Positions 1-9,318 of a DNA stretch of 43,489 nucleotides are shown piece after piece. The notes below the pieces were generated by a model. That model saw only the letters and a program-made list of their open reading frames with translations, made no database searches and had not been told where the DNA came from. The DNA comes from Patescibacteria group bacterium (GTDB taxonomy: Bacteria; Patescibacteriota; Microgenomatia; UBA8517). The DNA lies in assembly GCA_022868165.1 (NCBI GenBank), contig JALHYA010000018.1:1-43489 (forward strand). The letters run 5' to 3'. The stretch's first letter is position 1; every line of letters begins with the position of its first letter. The translations under genes were made by a program, and so were the position numbers.

Positions 1-2
1 AC

Positions 3-266
3 TTCACACTTCTCGAGCTTACGCCAAAAACCGGGCGGACGCATCAGATTAGGATACACCTCAAGTATCTAGGGCATCCAATCGTTTCGGACGAATTTTA
101 TGCCGGAAGGAAAACTGCGCGAAACGACAGAAAATGGTGCCCGAGACTTTTCCTTCATGCCTCGGGAATTTCTTTCGACCACCCGATAATAGGAAGAAAC
201 ATAGCATTCAAATCGGAACTTCCGGATGACCTAAAGACCTTCTTGGACAAACTAGTGATGGACTAG
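3..266 (+). CDS. RluA-family pseudouridine synthase, C-terminal part (5' truncated by window)
   Basis: Frame 3 reads FTLLELTPKTGRTHQIRIHLKYLGHPIVSDEFYAG...LFLHASGISFDHP...TFLDKLVMD*, the typical RluA C-terminal motifs (GRTHQIR, LGHPI). Confidence 0.9.
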   Translation, partial: FTLLELTPKTGRTHQIRIHLKYLGHPIVSDEFYAGRKTARNDRKWCPRLFLHASGISFDHPIIGRNIAFKSELPDDLKTFLDKLVMD

Positions 267-1202
267 AAGAAAGATATACGAAGCGTAGAAGAGTAAAAAA
301 CCAAGGCCGAAAATCCGGGGAATACTTTTGCCCGAGTATCGCCTGGTTAAAAAAAAGACAGCAATTGTAATCAGGGAAAGATAGGCTAGCGAAAGGTGTT
401 GGCCGACGAAGGTTTGCGTTTGGCCAAATAACGCAAGAACGGTTCCGACAACAGCTAAGTTGAAGATATTGCTTCCCTGAATGTCTCCAAATAATAATTT
501 CCATTCTTTTTTGAATCCAGCCACGATAGAAGTTGAGAGTTCAGGGAGAGATGTTCCAATGGCTACAACCGAAAGACCGATTATTTCATTTTCTACATTA
601 AAGTAGCCTGCAATACCAACCGCAGAAGAAACAAGGTATTTGCTGCTTAAGCCAATAGCCGCCAGAGATATCCCCATTCCTAAAAAGTTTGCTGCCGGCG
701 TGAGTTTTGAATGTTTCATTTTATGCAGTGCTTTTCTATCTTCCCTACGTCGCCCCTCTTCCCCCCAAAAGATTTCCAGAAATAAGAAAACAAAATAGAA
801 AATCAGCAAACCCAGCGAAGAATATGTTCTGATATCGGTTGGTAAAAAATAGACAGCAACAAAAAAGAGTGTCAATAAGACCAAAATAATATTGTTTCTT
901 TGGGTCTTTTTTGTGCCGACTTTAATTGGAAAAAGTAAGATGCTTAACCCTAAAACTAATCCGATGTTGGCAATATTCGAGCCTATTACGTCCCCGGTTG
1001 AAAGGGGAGATACTCTTTGTAATATCGATGAAAAAGATACAAATAATTCAGGGATCGAAGTGCCCAGTGCAATTGCTGTTGCGGCGATAACTAGAGGAGA
1101 GAGTCTTACAGAAGAAGAAAATCCGGTTGCGAACCTGACCAAAAATCTAGCACCAATAACCAAAATTATCAGACTAATACCAAAGGGCAGTAGTAGATTC
1201 AT
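252..1202 (-). CDS. Calcium/sodium (cation) antiporter, CaCA family
   Basis: 316 aa multi-TM protein with duplicated alpha-repeat motifs (ATAIALGTSIPELFVS, SVVAIGTSLPELSTSIVA). Confidence 0.9.
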   Translation of the reverse strand: MNLLLPFGISLIILVIGARFLVRFATGFSSSVRLSPLVIAATAIALGTSIPELFVSFSSILQRVSPLSTGDVIGSNIANIGLVLGLSILLFPIKVGTKKTQRNNIILVLLTLFFVAVYFLPTDIRTYSSLGLLIFYFVFLFLEIFWGEEGRRREDRKALHKMKHSKLTPAANFLGMGISLAAIGLSSKYLVSSAVGIAGYFNVENEIIGLSVVAIGTSLPELSTSIVAGFKKEWKLLFGDIQGSNIFNLAVVGTVLALFGQTQTFVGQHLSLAYLSLITIAVFFLTRRYSGKSIPRIFGLGFLLFYASYIFLLVHH

Positions 1203-1300
1203 CGAAATTCGGTATTAATTTATTATACAGAAAGATGCGCAAGATATTTCACAAGCCCTTTACCCCGCACACCAAATTTTCACTAATTTTGGTGCGGGGG

Positions 1301-1329
1301 TTTACACGCTCACAAGCTTGCCTTAAACT
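1301..1329 (+). promoter_or_regulatory. Sigma70-like promoter TTTACA-N17-TAAACT, 8 nt before ATG 1338
   Basis: -35 1301-1306, -10 1324-1329 with exact 17 bp spacer; implies near-leaderless transcript. Confidence 0.7.
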
Positions 1330-1337
1330 TAAATTTA

Positions 1338-3037
1338 TGGAGCTTGTATTTGCCCGCGAGCTTTTCTTTGTTTTGGCCGCCGGAGTTCTCGGAGGCCTCG
1401 CCGCCAAATATTTGAAGCTCCAACCGATAATCGGCTATTTGGTTGCCGGCGTAATATTCGGAAATCTTTTTCCTCTTCATGGTTCATCGATACAAACTTT
1501 TGCGCAGATAGGAATAATTCTTCTGCTTTTCTCCATCGGTCTTGAAATGTCCTTTTCGAAGTTGGGTAGAATGCTTTCACCGGCATTAATCGGCGCGAGT
1601 CTTCAGATAGTGTTGGGCGCAGGACTTCTTTATATTCTTTTGGAGATATTGGGTATAAGCGGCTTTCCTGCGCTTATTTTGGCAGCTGGGTTTTCTCTTT
1701 CTTCTACTGCAGTTGTCTTTAAAATCCTTTCGGACAGGGGAGAGCTCGATACAATCCATGGGGAATTGATGGTCGGATGGCTTCTCGTTCAGGATTTGGC
1801 TGTTGTTCCAATGATTGTCATTTTGCCGATTTTGGCGAGTAAATTAAGCGGGGGAGCGGCGGTAGTGCCCCTTTTAATGGCACTAGGAAAAGCTGTTCTT
1901 GTTGTTGCCGTAACAATATTCCTGGGTAAGATTGTAGTTCCTCATATTGTTCACAAGATTGCAGAAGTGAATTCCAGAGAGCTTCTGCTTCTTACCTCAA
2001 TTGCCCTTGCTCTGGGAACCGCGGCCCTGACAAGCTTTTTGGGAATTTCGCCTGCGCTCGGCGCGTTCTTGGCGGGATTGGTAATTTCCCAGAGCCAGGA
2101 AAATCACGCGATTTTCGCCGAAACACGGCCCTTAAGGGATTTATTTGTCGCCCTTTTCTTTATAACGTTGGGATTCTTAATTAAAATTCCAATGGTTCTA
2201 ACCCACTGGTGGTTGATTCTTCTTCTAGTAGGAGGTGTTCTTCTTATTAAATTAGTTATTGTCTGGTTCCTTTCGCTTGCTTTGGGTTTCCACGGCAAAA
2301 CCGCGGTCGCAGTCGCACTGGGCCTTTCCCAAGCGGGAGAATTTTCCTTTGTACTTTTCTCTCTCTCGCAGAATCTCGGGATTTTATCCCCGAATGTTGT
2401 TTCCATCGGATTTGCTACTTCACTTTTAACCCTAATTTCGACCCCGGTTTTGTTTAAGGCAATTGGGCCTCTTTGGAGAAAGGTAAAAACGGGGACCTCC
2501 GGCTCAGGATTTTTGCGCTCCCTTCTTACCGGATTTGATAGAAGAGGCGGGATAGAGAGCGCAATGACAAACCATATTATTATCTGTGGGTTTGGGCGCG
2601 TTGGGGGTTGGGTAGGCAAAGCTCTGGAATCTATGGGCGTAAATTATATTGTGGTTGATTATAACCAGTCGGTTGTTTCCGAGGAGAAGAAAAAAGGCAC
2701 GCCGGTAATATACGGCGATCCCGGGGAAGCGGAGGTTTTGGAGCAGGCAGGAATCTCGGGTGCAAAGGCAATAGTTATCGCAATTCCCGACAGGGTAGCA
2801 CAGGAAGAAATTATTTCTTTGGTACAGACCAAATATCCGTCGGTAAAGATTATTTCCAGGGTTCATTATGACGAGGATTTCGAGAAGATGAAGCTTTTGC
2901 GGGTCCATAAGATAATACAGCCCGAATTTGAAGCATCCGTTGCCATGGTCAAGGCCATAATGGATTCCATGGGCAAATCAAAAGAGGAAGTCAGAGAAAG
3001 AATAACGAGCCTAAGGCTTTCGAGAGCCAGTAAATAA
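1338..3037 (+). CDS. KefB-type monovalent cation:proton antiporter with C-terminal TrkA-N domain
   Basis: MELVFARELFFVLAAGVLGGLAAKYL... plus IIICGFGRVGGWVGKALE NAD-binding motif. Start moved from 1235 to 1338 because the promoter and a hairpin lie in the 5' extension. Confidence 0.88.
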
Positions 3038-3060
3038 GCAAATCTACAAATCCGACAAAT

Positions 3061-3987
3061 ATGAGACGACGAAGAAAACTCGAAAGAATAAAAACTGGGA
3101 GAAACCGGAGAAGTCTCCGTATCCCTATTTGGTTATGGCTTGTTTTGGCCGTATTTCTGGTCTTTCTTTTCATTAACTTCTTCACCAAATTTTGGAAAAG
3201 TAAGGACAAATTAAGCCTTGTGGTAAACACCAAAAGCGGCGACGTCCGGGTTAGCACCTTTGACCCGGTTTTGGGGGAGATCACCAATATAACTATTCCC
3301 GGCTCTACCCAAGTCAACGTTTCAAGGCAGCTGGGAACATGGAAAATTAAAAGCGTTTGGGCATTGGGACAAAACGAGAAAATTTCGGGAAAACTTCTTG
3401 CCGAGACCGTTACAAAAAACTTCAGATTTCCGACTGCCGCATGGGCTGATTCTCCTGCCGCAGGCTTTAGCGAAGGAAACATAAGCTCCGCGTTGAAGGC
3501 TATATTTGGTCCCTATAAAACCAACCTTCGAATCGGGGATAGAGTGAAGCTGGCCCTTTTTAGCATCGGCGTAAAAAATACCAATCGAGTTGACATAAAT
3601 CTTGCAAATACAACATTTCTTAAAAAGGCCAGATTAACAGACGGGGAAAACGGGTATTTAGTGCAGGATGATGCTCCGGAGAATATCATGGTTGTTTTTT
3701 CCGACCACAGGATTGCGTCGGGGAATTTTAAGGTGAATATTAAAAATGCCAGCACCAAAGACAGCCTCCCGGGCTATGTCGGAGGGGTTTTGGAGGTCTT
3801 GGGGGCAAAAATTGCTTCAGTGGTTGAGGAAAAAACTGCGCCTGTTGACTGCGAAATTATAGGGAATGACTCTGTTTTTATCCGCAAAGTTGCGGAAATT
3901 TACTCATGCAAAGTGACAAACAAGGCTCCCGAGGGGAGTTTCGATATGGAATTTAGGTTCGGAGAAAAGTTTGCTAAGAGGTTTTAA
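3061..3987 (+). CDS. Membrane-anchored protein resembling LytR/CpsA/Psr with LytR_C-like C-terminus
   Basis: N-terminal basic/TM segment, extracellular domain, C-terminal FKVNIKNAST...PGYVGGVLEVLGAKIASVVEE pattern. Confidence 0.5.
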   Translation: MRRRRKLERIKTGRNRRSLRIPIWLWLVLAVFLVFLFINFFTKFWKSKDKLSLVVNTKSGDVRVSTFDPVLGEITNITIPGSTQVNVSRQLGTWKIKSVWALGQNEKISGKLLAETVTKNFRFPTAAWADSPAAGFSEGNISSALKAIFGPYKTNLRIGDRVKLALFSIGVKNTNRVDINLANTTFLKKARLTDGENGYLVQDDAPENIMVVFSDHRIASGNFKVNIKNASTKDSLPGYVGGVLEVLGAKIASVVEEKTAPVDCEIIGNDSVFIRKVAEIYSCKVTNKAPEGSFDMEFRFGEKFAKRF

Positions 3988-3988
3988 A

Positions 3989-4678
3989 TCACTCTTCCTC
4001 AAAAGTGGTAACCGGGCTTTCCTCGTTTTTGCGCACAAGCTCGGGTGGGGTAAAGGAAACATACTCGATTTTTTCGGCCGGAAAGGAAGGAATGTTGGCA
4101 AGCTCTGTCGAGCGGTAAGTTTCCCTGATAAACACTTTTACGTCGTTTGAATCCGTCGATTTTATAAATACTTCATATTGGTTTCCAATCTTAATCAGTT
4201 TTCGCAGGCGTGCCGCCAAATCATCCGGCAGCCGGCCGATATATTTGTCGTCGTGTGTCAAAACGGAAACGCGGTGTGCGTGAGGAGTAAGCTTTACCCG
4301 GTCTCCGGCATTGAGTTTTGCCAGAAGTTTTGCATCCCCCAAATGAAGGAGGGAAATTTGTTTTGTTTTCCCCGTTTCTTCCAGGAATACCTCGGCGCCG
4401 GTACCTGCGCCGTTTTCCATCTTCCCTCTTTTTGCAACCTTCCAGCGGTTCAAGGCTTTTGTGGCAATGGGATTAAACTGGTCAATTTTTATTACTTTTT
4501 CCGCCGATTTTTTTGCTTTACCGAACTCTCCCTTTTCGGCATACGCACGGGCCAGACGGTTTAAAGCGTCGATATCCTGGGGGTTTGTTTTGAGGATTTG
4601 AAGGTTGGTTTTAGTGGCCTCTTTCCAATCTCCTTTAAGAGCTTCATCGATAGCTTTTTGGGCAAGGTCTGTATCCAT
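3989..4678 (-). CDS. Tetratricopeptide repeat protein
   Basis: N-terminal TPR-like DALNRLARAYAEKGEFGKAKKSAEKVIKIDQFNPIA. Confidence 0.65.
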   Translation of the reverse strand: MDTDLAQKAIDEALKGDWKEATKTNLQILKTNPQDIDALNRLARAYAEKGEFGKAKKSAEKVIKIDQFNPIATKALNRWKVAKRGKMENGAGTGAEVFLEETGKTKQISLLHLGDAKLLAKLNAGDRVKLTPHAHRVSVLTHDDKYIGRLPDDLAARLRKLIKIGNQYEVFIKSTDSNDVKVFIRETYRSTELANIPSFPAEKIEYVSFTPPELVRKNEESPVTTFEEE

Positions 4679-4777
4679 ACAATTGAAACTGTAATGAGTA
4701 TAGGGGAGCGGGGAAGCCTGTCAAGATGGTCTTAATTTATACTCTTTTCCGGGCGTTTTTGTTGTATAATTGTGCCC

Positions 4778-5503
4778 ATGAGTGGACATTCACACTACGC
4801 AACAATTAAAAGAGAAAAAGAGGCTAATGACGCCGCAAGGGGAAAAACTTTCTCCAAGCTCGCTAAAGAGATTGCCATTGCGGTCAAAACAGGCGGCGGA
4901 GGGGATCCCGATTCAAACTTCAAACTCCGAATGGTTATGGATAAGGCCAGGGAGGTTAATATGCCCAAGGACAATGTCGAAAGGGCAATAGCTCACGCTA
5001 CATCAACCGCAGAGGCCATTGAGGAGGTTTCCTATGAAGGTTTTGGGCCAAGCGGTGTTGCAGTTATGGTTGTTGCCGCAACCGATAACAGAAACCGCAC
5101 TGCACAGGAAATTAAGAATATTTTCGATAGGGCAGGGGGCAGGCTTGGTGGACCGGGGAGCGTTTCTTTCAATTTCGAAAACAAGGGGTTTCTGTTAGTT
5201 GAAAAAGATGCCGATCCCGAATCTCAAATGCTAAAACTAATCGATTTGGGAGTGGAGGATGTCAACGAAACACCCGACGGCATAGAGGTATACGTCCAGC
5301 CCGACAAATTAAGCCAAACCAAAAAAAGTTTGGAAGAGACCGGTTTTAAAGTGACCAGCGCCGAGATTAGCATGGAAGCGAAGAGTTATCAGACAATTTC
5401 CGACCCCAAAGAGGCTTCGAAAGTTATGTCCTTCTTGGACTTACTAAACGACCACGACGACGTACAGCAAGTCTACTCCAACGCAGATATCGTAAATGTC
5501 TAA
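4778..5503 (+). CDS. yebC: YebC/PmpR family DNA-binding transcriptional/translation regulator
   Basis: MSGHSHYATIKREKEANDAARGKTFSKLAKEI...GGGGDPDSNFKLR...NMPKDNVERAI; TATAAT at 4765-4770. Confidence 0.95.
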   Translation: MSGHSHYATIKREKEANDAARGKTFSKLAKEIAIAVKTGGGGDPDSNFKLRMVMDKAREVNMPKDNVERAIAHATSTAEAIEEVSYEGFGPSGVAVMVVAATDNRNRTAQEIKNIFDRAGGRLGGPGSVSFNFENKGFLLVEKDADPESQMLKLIDLGVEDVNETPDGIEVYVQPDKLSQTKKSLEETGFKVTSAEISMEAKSYQTISDPKEASKVMSFLDLLNDHDDVQQVYSNADIVNV

Positions 5504-6263
5504 AAGACGAAGATTTGTGGCAACGAGTGTTATCCTTTCCCTGGGATTTATCGGTATCCAGTTTTTGACCTTCTATAAAATCCCCGCAATTTTTGCATTG
5601 GCACTTTTAACAATCGGCCTTTTTTATTGGTCGCTTTACGAGGGTCTGGGGAAGAATATGACCCTTCTGACCCTGATTCTTCCGGCATTTTTTACGGTGG
5701 GCGTAGGGACATTTTGGTTTCTATTAACCGGCAGTATTTTCGCTAGACTTCCAATAGTGATTTTTTACGGAGTGGGAATATATGTTCTTTGTCTAACCTC
5801 CAACATTTACACAGTTGCGGCAATTCGGACAATTGCTCTCCTGCGTGCCGCCAGGGGAGTCGGATTTGTACTCACTTTAGTGACTTCTTTCCTTGTTTTC
5901 GACGCAATCTTGTCATTAAGAGTCGCCATTCCGGTTGCCGTAATCCTTGTGGCGATTTCTTCCTTTCCGCTATTTTTACAAGGCTATTGGAGTATCCTTT
6001 TGCAAACCGAATTTTCAAGGAATTTGATTATTATTTCCGGAGTTTCGGGACTAGTGATGGGGGAGGTGGCCTTGGGACTTGCCTTCTGGCCGGTTACGGT
6101 TGTTGTAGGCTCTCTTTTTATGACCGTAGCCATGTACATGCTGTTGGGGCTTGGCCAGGCCAAGCTCGAATCTAGGCTATTTAGCCAGACGGTCAGGGAA
6201 TACTTGGTAGTGGGCATCTTGGTCTTTATCGGAATGTTTTTGGCCACCCATTGGGGCCAGTAG
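5496..6263 (+). CDS. Multi-pass membrane protein of unknown function
   Basis: 255 aa, many hydrophobic helices; overlaps yebC by 8 bp. Confidence 0.7.
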   Translation: MSKRRRFVATSVILSLGFIGIQFLTFYKIPAIFALALLTIGLFYWSLYEGLGKNMTLLTLILPAFFTVGVGTFWFLLTGSIFARLPIVIFYGVGIYVLCLTSNIYTVAAIRTIALLRAARGVGFVLTLVTSFLVFDAILSLRVAIPVAVILVAISSFPLFLQGYWSILLQTEFSRNLIIISGVSGLVMGEVALGLAFWPVTVVVGSLFMTVAMYMLLGLGQAKLESRLFSQTVREYLVVGILVFIGMFLATHWGQ

Positions 6264-6267
6264 GAAT

Positions 6268-6301
6268 AAACAAATCTACAAATAAGCAAATATACAAATT
6301 T
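6268..6301 (+). repeat. (CAAATNNN)n phased repeat, left copy
   Basis: AAACAAATCTACAAATAAGCAAATATACAAATTT; related copies at 3031-3060 (+) and 6918-6958 (inverted). Confidence 0.7.
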
Positions 6302-6379
6302 TAGGCAGACATCAGGCAGGGGAGATAGGCGAGTAGATAACCCATAATAATTAAATAGCATTCCGTCGGGACGGGTGCC

Positions 6380-6790
6380 AGTTTTCACAAATATTATAGG
6401 TATTTTTCACGAAATATATTTTTTAGGCTCACCAAAGAAAGACCGAACCCCTCCCGCACGGAGAATTGAGATAGTTTGATACAGTCGTTAGCTTCAAAAT
6501 CTTCACTTTCTCGCGGAGATGGCCTGTGGATAACTTTTAGCGACGTATGTAAGCTGCGAAAGAGGTCTTCTCTTGTACAAAACGTGTAGTTTATCGTCCG
6601 GAGAAGGACGGAGGCCTGGGCAAGCCCCTGGGAGCTTATAAGGACTACTTCTCCCGAAAGGGTCATAACTCATATGAGAAGCACATCCTACTGGAGGGAA
6701 GCTAACTATATAGGGTCGCACAATATAACTTTTACGACGTTAGTGAATTGTACAAAGAGTGGAGCACCTCTTAAGCATATATATTCTTTT
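6380..6790. ncRNA. Candidate structured non-coding locus (class unknown)
   Basis: No convincing ORF; local hairpins CGTCC-ggagaa-GGACG and CCC-GAAA-GGG; long-range GTTAGCTTC (about 6487-6495) / GAAGCTAAC (about 6698-6706). Confidence 0.35.
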
Positions 6791-6917
6791 CTCCTATGTT
6801 TTTGTTTTATTTTTGTTAATTAATATTTGAAAATTCCCCATTTTATGTTCATCTGTCCAAAGTCCTCTTCCTAACAAAACCCGAATGATTTTAAGCCCCT
6901 TGGGCCCCTCCCCCGCT

Positions 6918-6958
6918 TTTTATTTGTCGGATTTGAAATTTGTTTATTTGTAGATTTT
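6918..6958 (-). repeat. (CAAATNNN)n phased repeat, right inverted copy
   Basis: Reverse complement AAAATCTACAAATAAACAAATTTCAAATCCGACAAATAAA matches the left copy core AATCTACAAATAA[G/A]CAAAT. Confidence 0.7.
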
Positions 6959-7053
6959 GCCGTGTTAATGGGACGATTAGATGGTCGTCTTTGTTAAAAT
7001 AAAGGCCTTACAATCGATTTGGCGAGGTAACTTTTTGGTGTATAATGGCCAAC

Positions 7054-7734
7054 ATGTCACCGGAATATCCTTTTAATAAAGAATGGCTGCGTTGGCTTTT
7101 GGCCGATGTCAGTGTGGATCATGACAACACAATAAATGATACCAAAGGAATAGTTACCGAAACATTCAATAAAGAATTTGGGACCAGTCATATGGCAATA
7201 GAAATTTCCAGGTGGCATTCGGTTGCTGACTGGGCCAAAGAACTTGGTGCAAGCGATAAGGAGGCTTTTGCAATAAACCAGCGCTATTGGTACGATTCCG
7301 ATTTAATTAATCAGGGAAAACCGAAACCTGGCGCAATCGAATTTTTGCAAAAAGCAAATCGAGGGCGCTTGATAATCAATTCATCCAGGCCATACGACGA
7401 GCTTGACGGAACTCGTAAGTGGTACCGACAGTATGCGGCTTTTGTCAAGCCTGAACAAATTGTAGTCGGGCTTCCGGATATTGTTGAGGCCGGGGATATC
7501 CTTTCGCAAGCTCTTTCAAAAGTCTGGGTAGCCAAGCTTTACAAAAGCCGCTCGCACATAGAAGACGTTCCCTTCCATGCCAAAATGATGATGGACTATA
7601 CGGATATCTTTGTGTTTCTTTTGTCGGATGACACTTCGCTTGATGGTCACTACGGTACAAGACTGATGCGCATGGGAGGCATTGACGGGAACCAGCCCGA
7701 CCTTGTTTTGCTCAACAAACTTCTCAGCGTTTAG
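7054..7734 (+). CDS. HAD-superfamily-like hydrolase (5'-nucleotidase-like)
   Basis: VSVDHDNTINDT (DxDxT-like motif), LIINSSRP, later acidic motif; TATAAT at 7041-7046 placed 7 nt before ATG 7054. Confidence 0.5.
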   Translation: MSPEYPFNKEWLRWLLADVSVDHDNTINDTKGIVTETFNKEFGTSHMAIEISRWHSVADWAKELGASDKEAFAINQRYWYDSDLINQGKPKPGAIEFLQKANRGRLIINSSRPYDELDGTRKWYRQYAAFVKPEQIVVGLPDIVEAGDILSQALSKVWVAKLYKSRSHIEDVPFHAKMMMDYTDIFVFLLSDDTSLDGHYGTRLMRMGGIDGNQPDLVLLNKLLSV

Positions 7735-7747
7735 TCGCACAATCTTA

Positions 7748-7776
7748 TTGACACAATTCACCCTAAGTTATAGACT
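7748..7776 (+). promoter_or_regulatory. Promoter TTGACA-N17-TAGACT, 10 nt before xer start
   Basis: Perfect -35 at 7748-7753, -10 at 7771-7776. Confidence 0.75.
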
Positions 7777-7786
7777 CTAAAAAGAA

Positions 7787-8740
7787 ATGCCCGCTGCTGC
7801 CCGCCCAAACAGCGAAATAGCCAAGAAAACGGAAGAGTTTTTAGAGTATCTTCAGGTCGAGCGGGGCTCCTCTCCCCTAACCGTTCGAAACTATAGACAT
7901 TATTTAAATCGTTTTATGAATTGGCTTTCTTCGGAAGGCATCCGGCAGGATTTGGCCGATATTAATCAAGACGTAATACGCCAATATAGGGTTTATCTGG
8001 CCCAACTTCCCGACAGAAAAGGCGGAAACCTTTCCCGAAGAACCCAAGGATACCATGCTATTGCCCTGCGCTCTTTTTTGAAATGGCTTATTAAAAACGA
8101 TTATTCGGTAATGGCGCCCGACAAAATAGAGTTGCCGAAAGTGACCGAAAGACAGGTAAAATTTCTATCCGGCGAACAGGTCGATAGACTTCTTAATGCA
8201 CCGAGTTTGTCCACAATTCAGGGTAAAAGAGACAAGGCAATGTTGGAAGTTTTATTCTCAACGGGTCTTCGTGTTTCGGAGTTGGTAAAATTGGACCGGG
8301 ACAAAATCGATTTGGACAGACGCGAGTTTGGGATTATCGGAAAGGGAGGGAGAGCGAGAGTTGTTTTTCTTTCTACCCGCGCTGCCGATTGGCTGCAAAA
8401 ATATCTGGACGAAAGAAACGACCGCTATAAACCGGTTTTTATCAGACATAAAGGGAAGCTGGACCCGACCACCCCCGATGAAAAAACGAGGCTTACTCCC
8501 CGCTCGGTTCAAAGAATGATTAAAAAATACGTACGGAAAATCAAGCTCCCGGTTGATGCCACCCCCCACGTTTTGAGGCACTCTTTCGCAACGGACCTGC
8601 TTATGGCTGGTGCGGATATAAGGAGTGTCCAGGAAATGCTTGGACACAAAAATATCTCAACAACTCAAATTTATACCCATGTTACGAACAAACAGCTACG
8701 TGATATTCATGCCGCTTTCCACGGTAAAGGTGGAAGATAG
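7787..8740 (+). CDS. Tyrosine recombinase XerC/XerD family
   Basis: N-terminal SAM-like core-binding domain; catalytic FSTGLRVSELVKL, HVLRHSFATDLLMAGADIRSVQEMLGHKNISTTQIYTH. Confidence 0.95.
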   Translation: MPAAARPNSEIAKKTEEFLEYLQVERGSSPLTVRNYRHYLNRFMNWLSSEGIRQDLADINQDVIRQYRVYLAQLPDRKGGNLSRRTQGYHAIALRSFLKWLIKNDYSVMAPDKIELPKVTERQVKFLSGEQVDRLLNAPSLSTIQGKRDKAMLEVLFSTGLRVSELVKLDRDKIDLDRREFGIIGKGGRARVVFLSTRAADWLQKYLDERNDRYKPVFIRHKGKLDPTTPDEKTRLTPRSVQRMIKKYVRKIKLPVDATPHVLRHSFATDLLMAGADIRSVQEMLGHKNISTTQIYTHVTNKQLRDIHAAFHGKGGR

Positions 8741-8743
8741 CCC

Positions 8744-8797
8744 TTATGGCATGCAGTTTGGCCAAATTCAAAATTATGGCATGCAGTTTGGCCAAAT
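8744..8797. repeat. 24-bp perfect direct repeat TTATGGCATGCAGTTTGGCCAAAT x2, 30-bp period
   Basis: Copies at 8744-8767 and 8774-8797; the second is the 3' end of the minus-strand gene including its stop codon. Confidence 0.95.
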
Positions 8798-9295
8798 GCC
8801 TTTTTTGCCTCGAGAAAGTGCATATGCTGCGGTTTGGACGGCTTCTTCGGCATTAAACCTTAAATCCGGACTTATGTCCTCCCCTATTTCTTTGCGGATA
8901 TTTGCCCAAGTGGTCGGACCAAATTGAAAAAGTCCCGCATAACCCGAGTTTTCTACTAAGGGGTCGAATCCCGATTCGCATACGGCAATATGCCTTAGGA
9001 CATTCGGGTCAACTGCGTACTGCCCCGCAAATCTGTCGATGAAGGCATTTATTTGTTGAGAGCTGAAAATCGGTTGAGGGATTGAGGTTGGAGTAGGAAC
9101 TGGCGTTGGAGGTTTGGGCGTCGGGGTGGGTTTCGGGGTAGGCTTCGGAGTTGGACTCGATGACGGCGTCGGGGCGGGTTTCGGCGTTGGGGTTGTGATA
9201 GCTTTTTGCTGATGGGCCTTCTGGATCGCAAGATACGAAAAAGGAATACCCGTTAACAGGACCCCGAATGCGAAAGCAATTAAGGTATTTTTCAT
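8774..9295 (-). CDS. Secreted lytic transglycosylase-like (SLT-like) protein with Pro/Thr linker
   Basis: N-terminal TM/signal, PTPKPTPKPTPT linker, AVDPNVLRHIAVCESGFDPLVENSGYAGLFQFGPTTW. Confidence 0.8.
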   Translation of the reverse strand: MKNTLIAFAFGVLLTGIPFSYLAIQKAHQQKAITTPTPKPAPTPSSSPTPKPTPKPTPTPKPPTPVPTPTSIPQPIFSSQQINAFIDRFAGQYAVDPNVLRHIAVCESGFDPLVENSGYAGLFQFGPTTWANIRKEIGEDISPDLRFNAEEAVQTAAYALSRGKKGIWPNCMP

Positions 9296-9318
9296 TCCGG
9301 ATGTACTATTATAAAGCT

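Noticed and set aside
1235-1337. N-terminal extension of the KefB antiporter
   Set aside because: Contains a hairpin and a consensus promoter; homologous start MELVFARELFFVLAAG is at 1338.
2104-2908. Many long antisense ORFs (also in gyrA, gyrB, hppA, recG)
   Set aside because: Shadow ORFs opposite well-supported conserved genes; no independent evidence.
6394-6721. Minus-strand ORFs of 72-90 aa in the non-coding island
   Set aside because: Overlap each other in different frames, have no recognisable domain or consistent start signals, and coincide with hairpin-rich sequence.
7787-8740. Tyrosine recombinase as marker of an integrated element
   Set aside because: Sequence is XerC/D-like and is flanked by housekeeping-like genes; no att repeats, tRNA or phage/plasmid genes seen. 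The nearby 24-bp repeat is reported separately.
8955-8985. GGGGTCGAATCCCGATTCG looks like a tRNA T-arm
   Set aside because: Lies inside the transglycosylase CDS and no acceptor stem or anticodon arm can be assembled around it.
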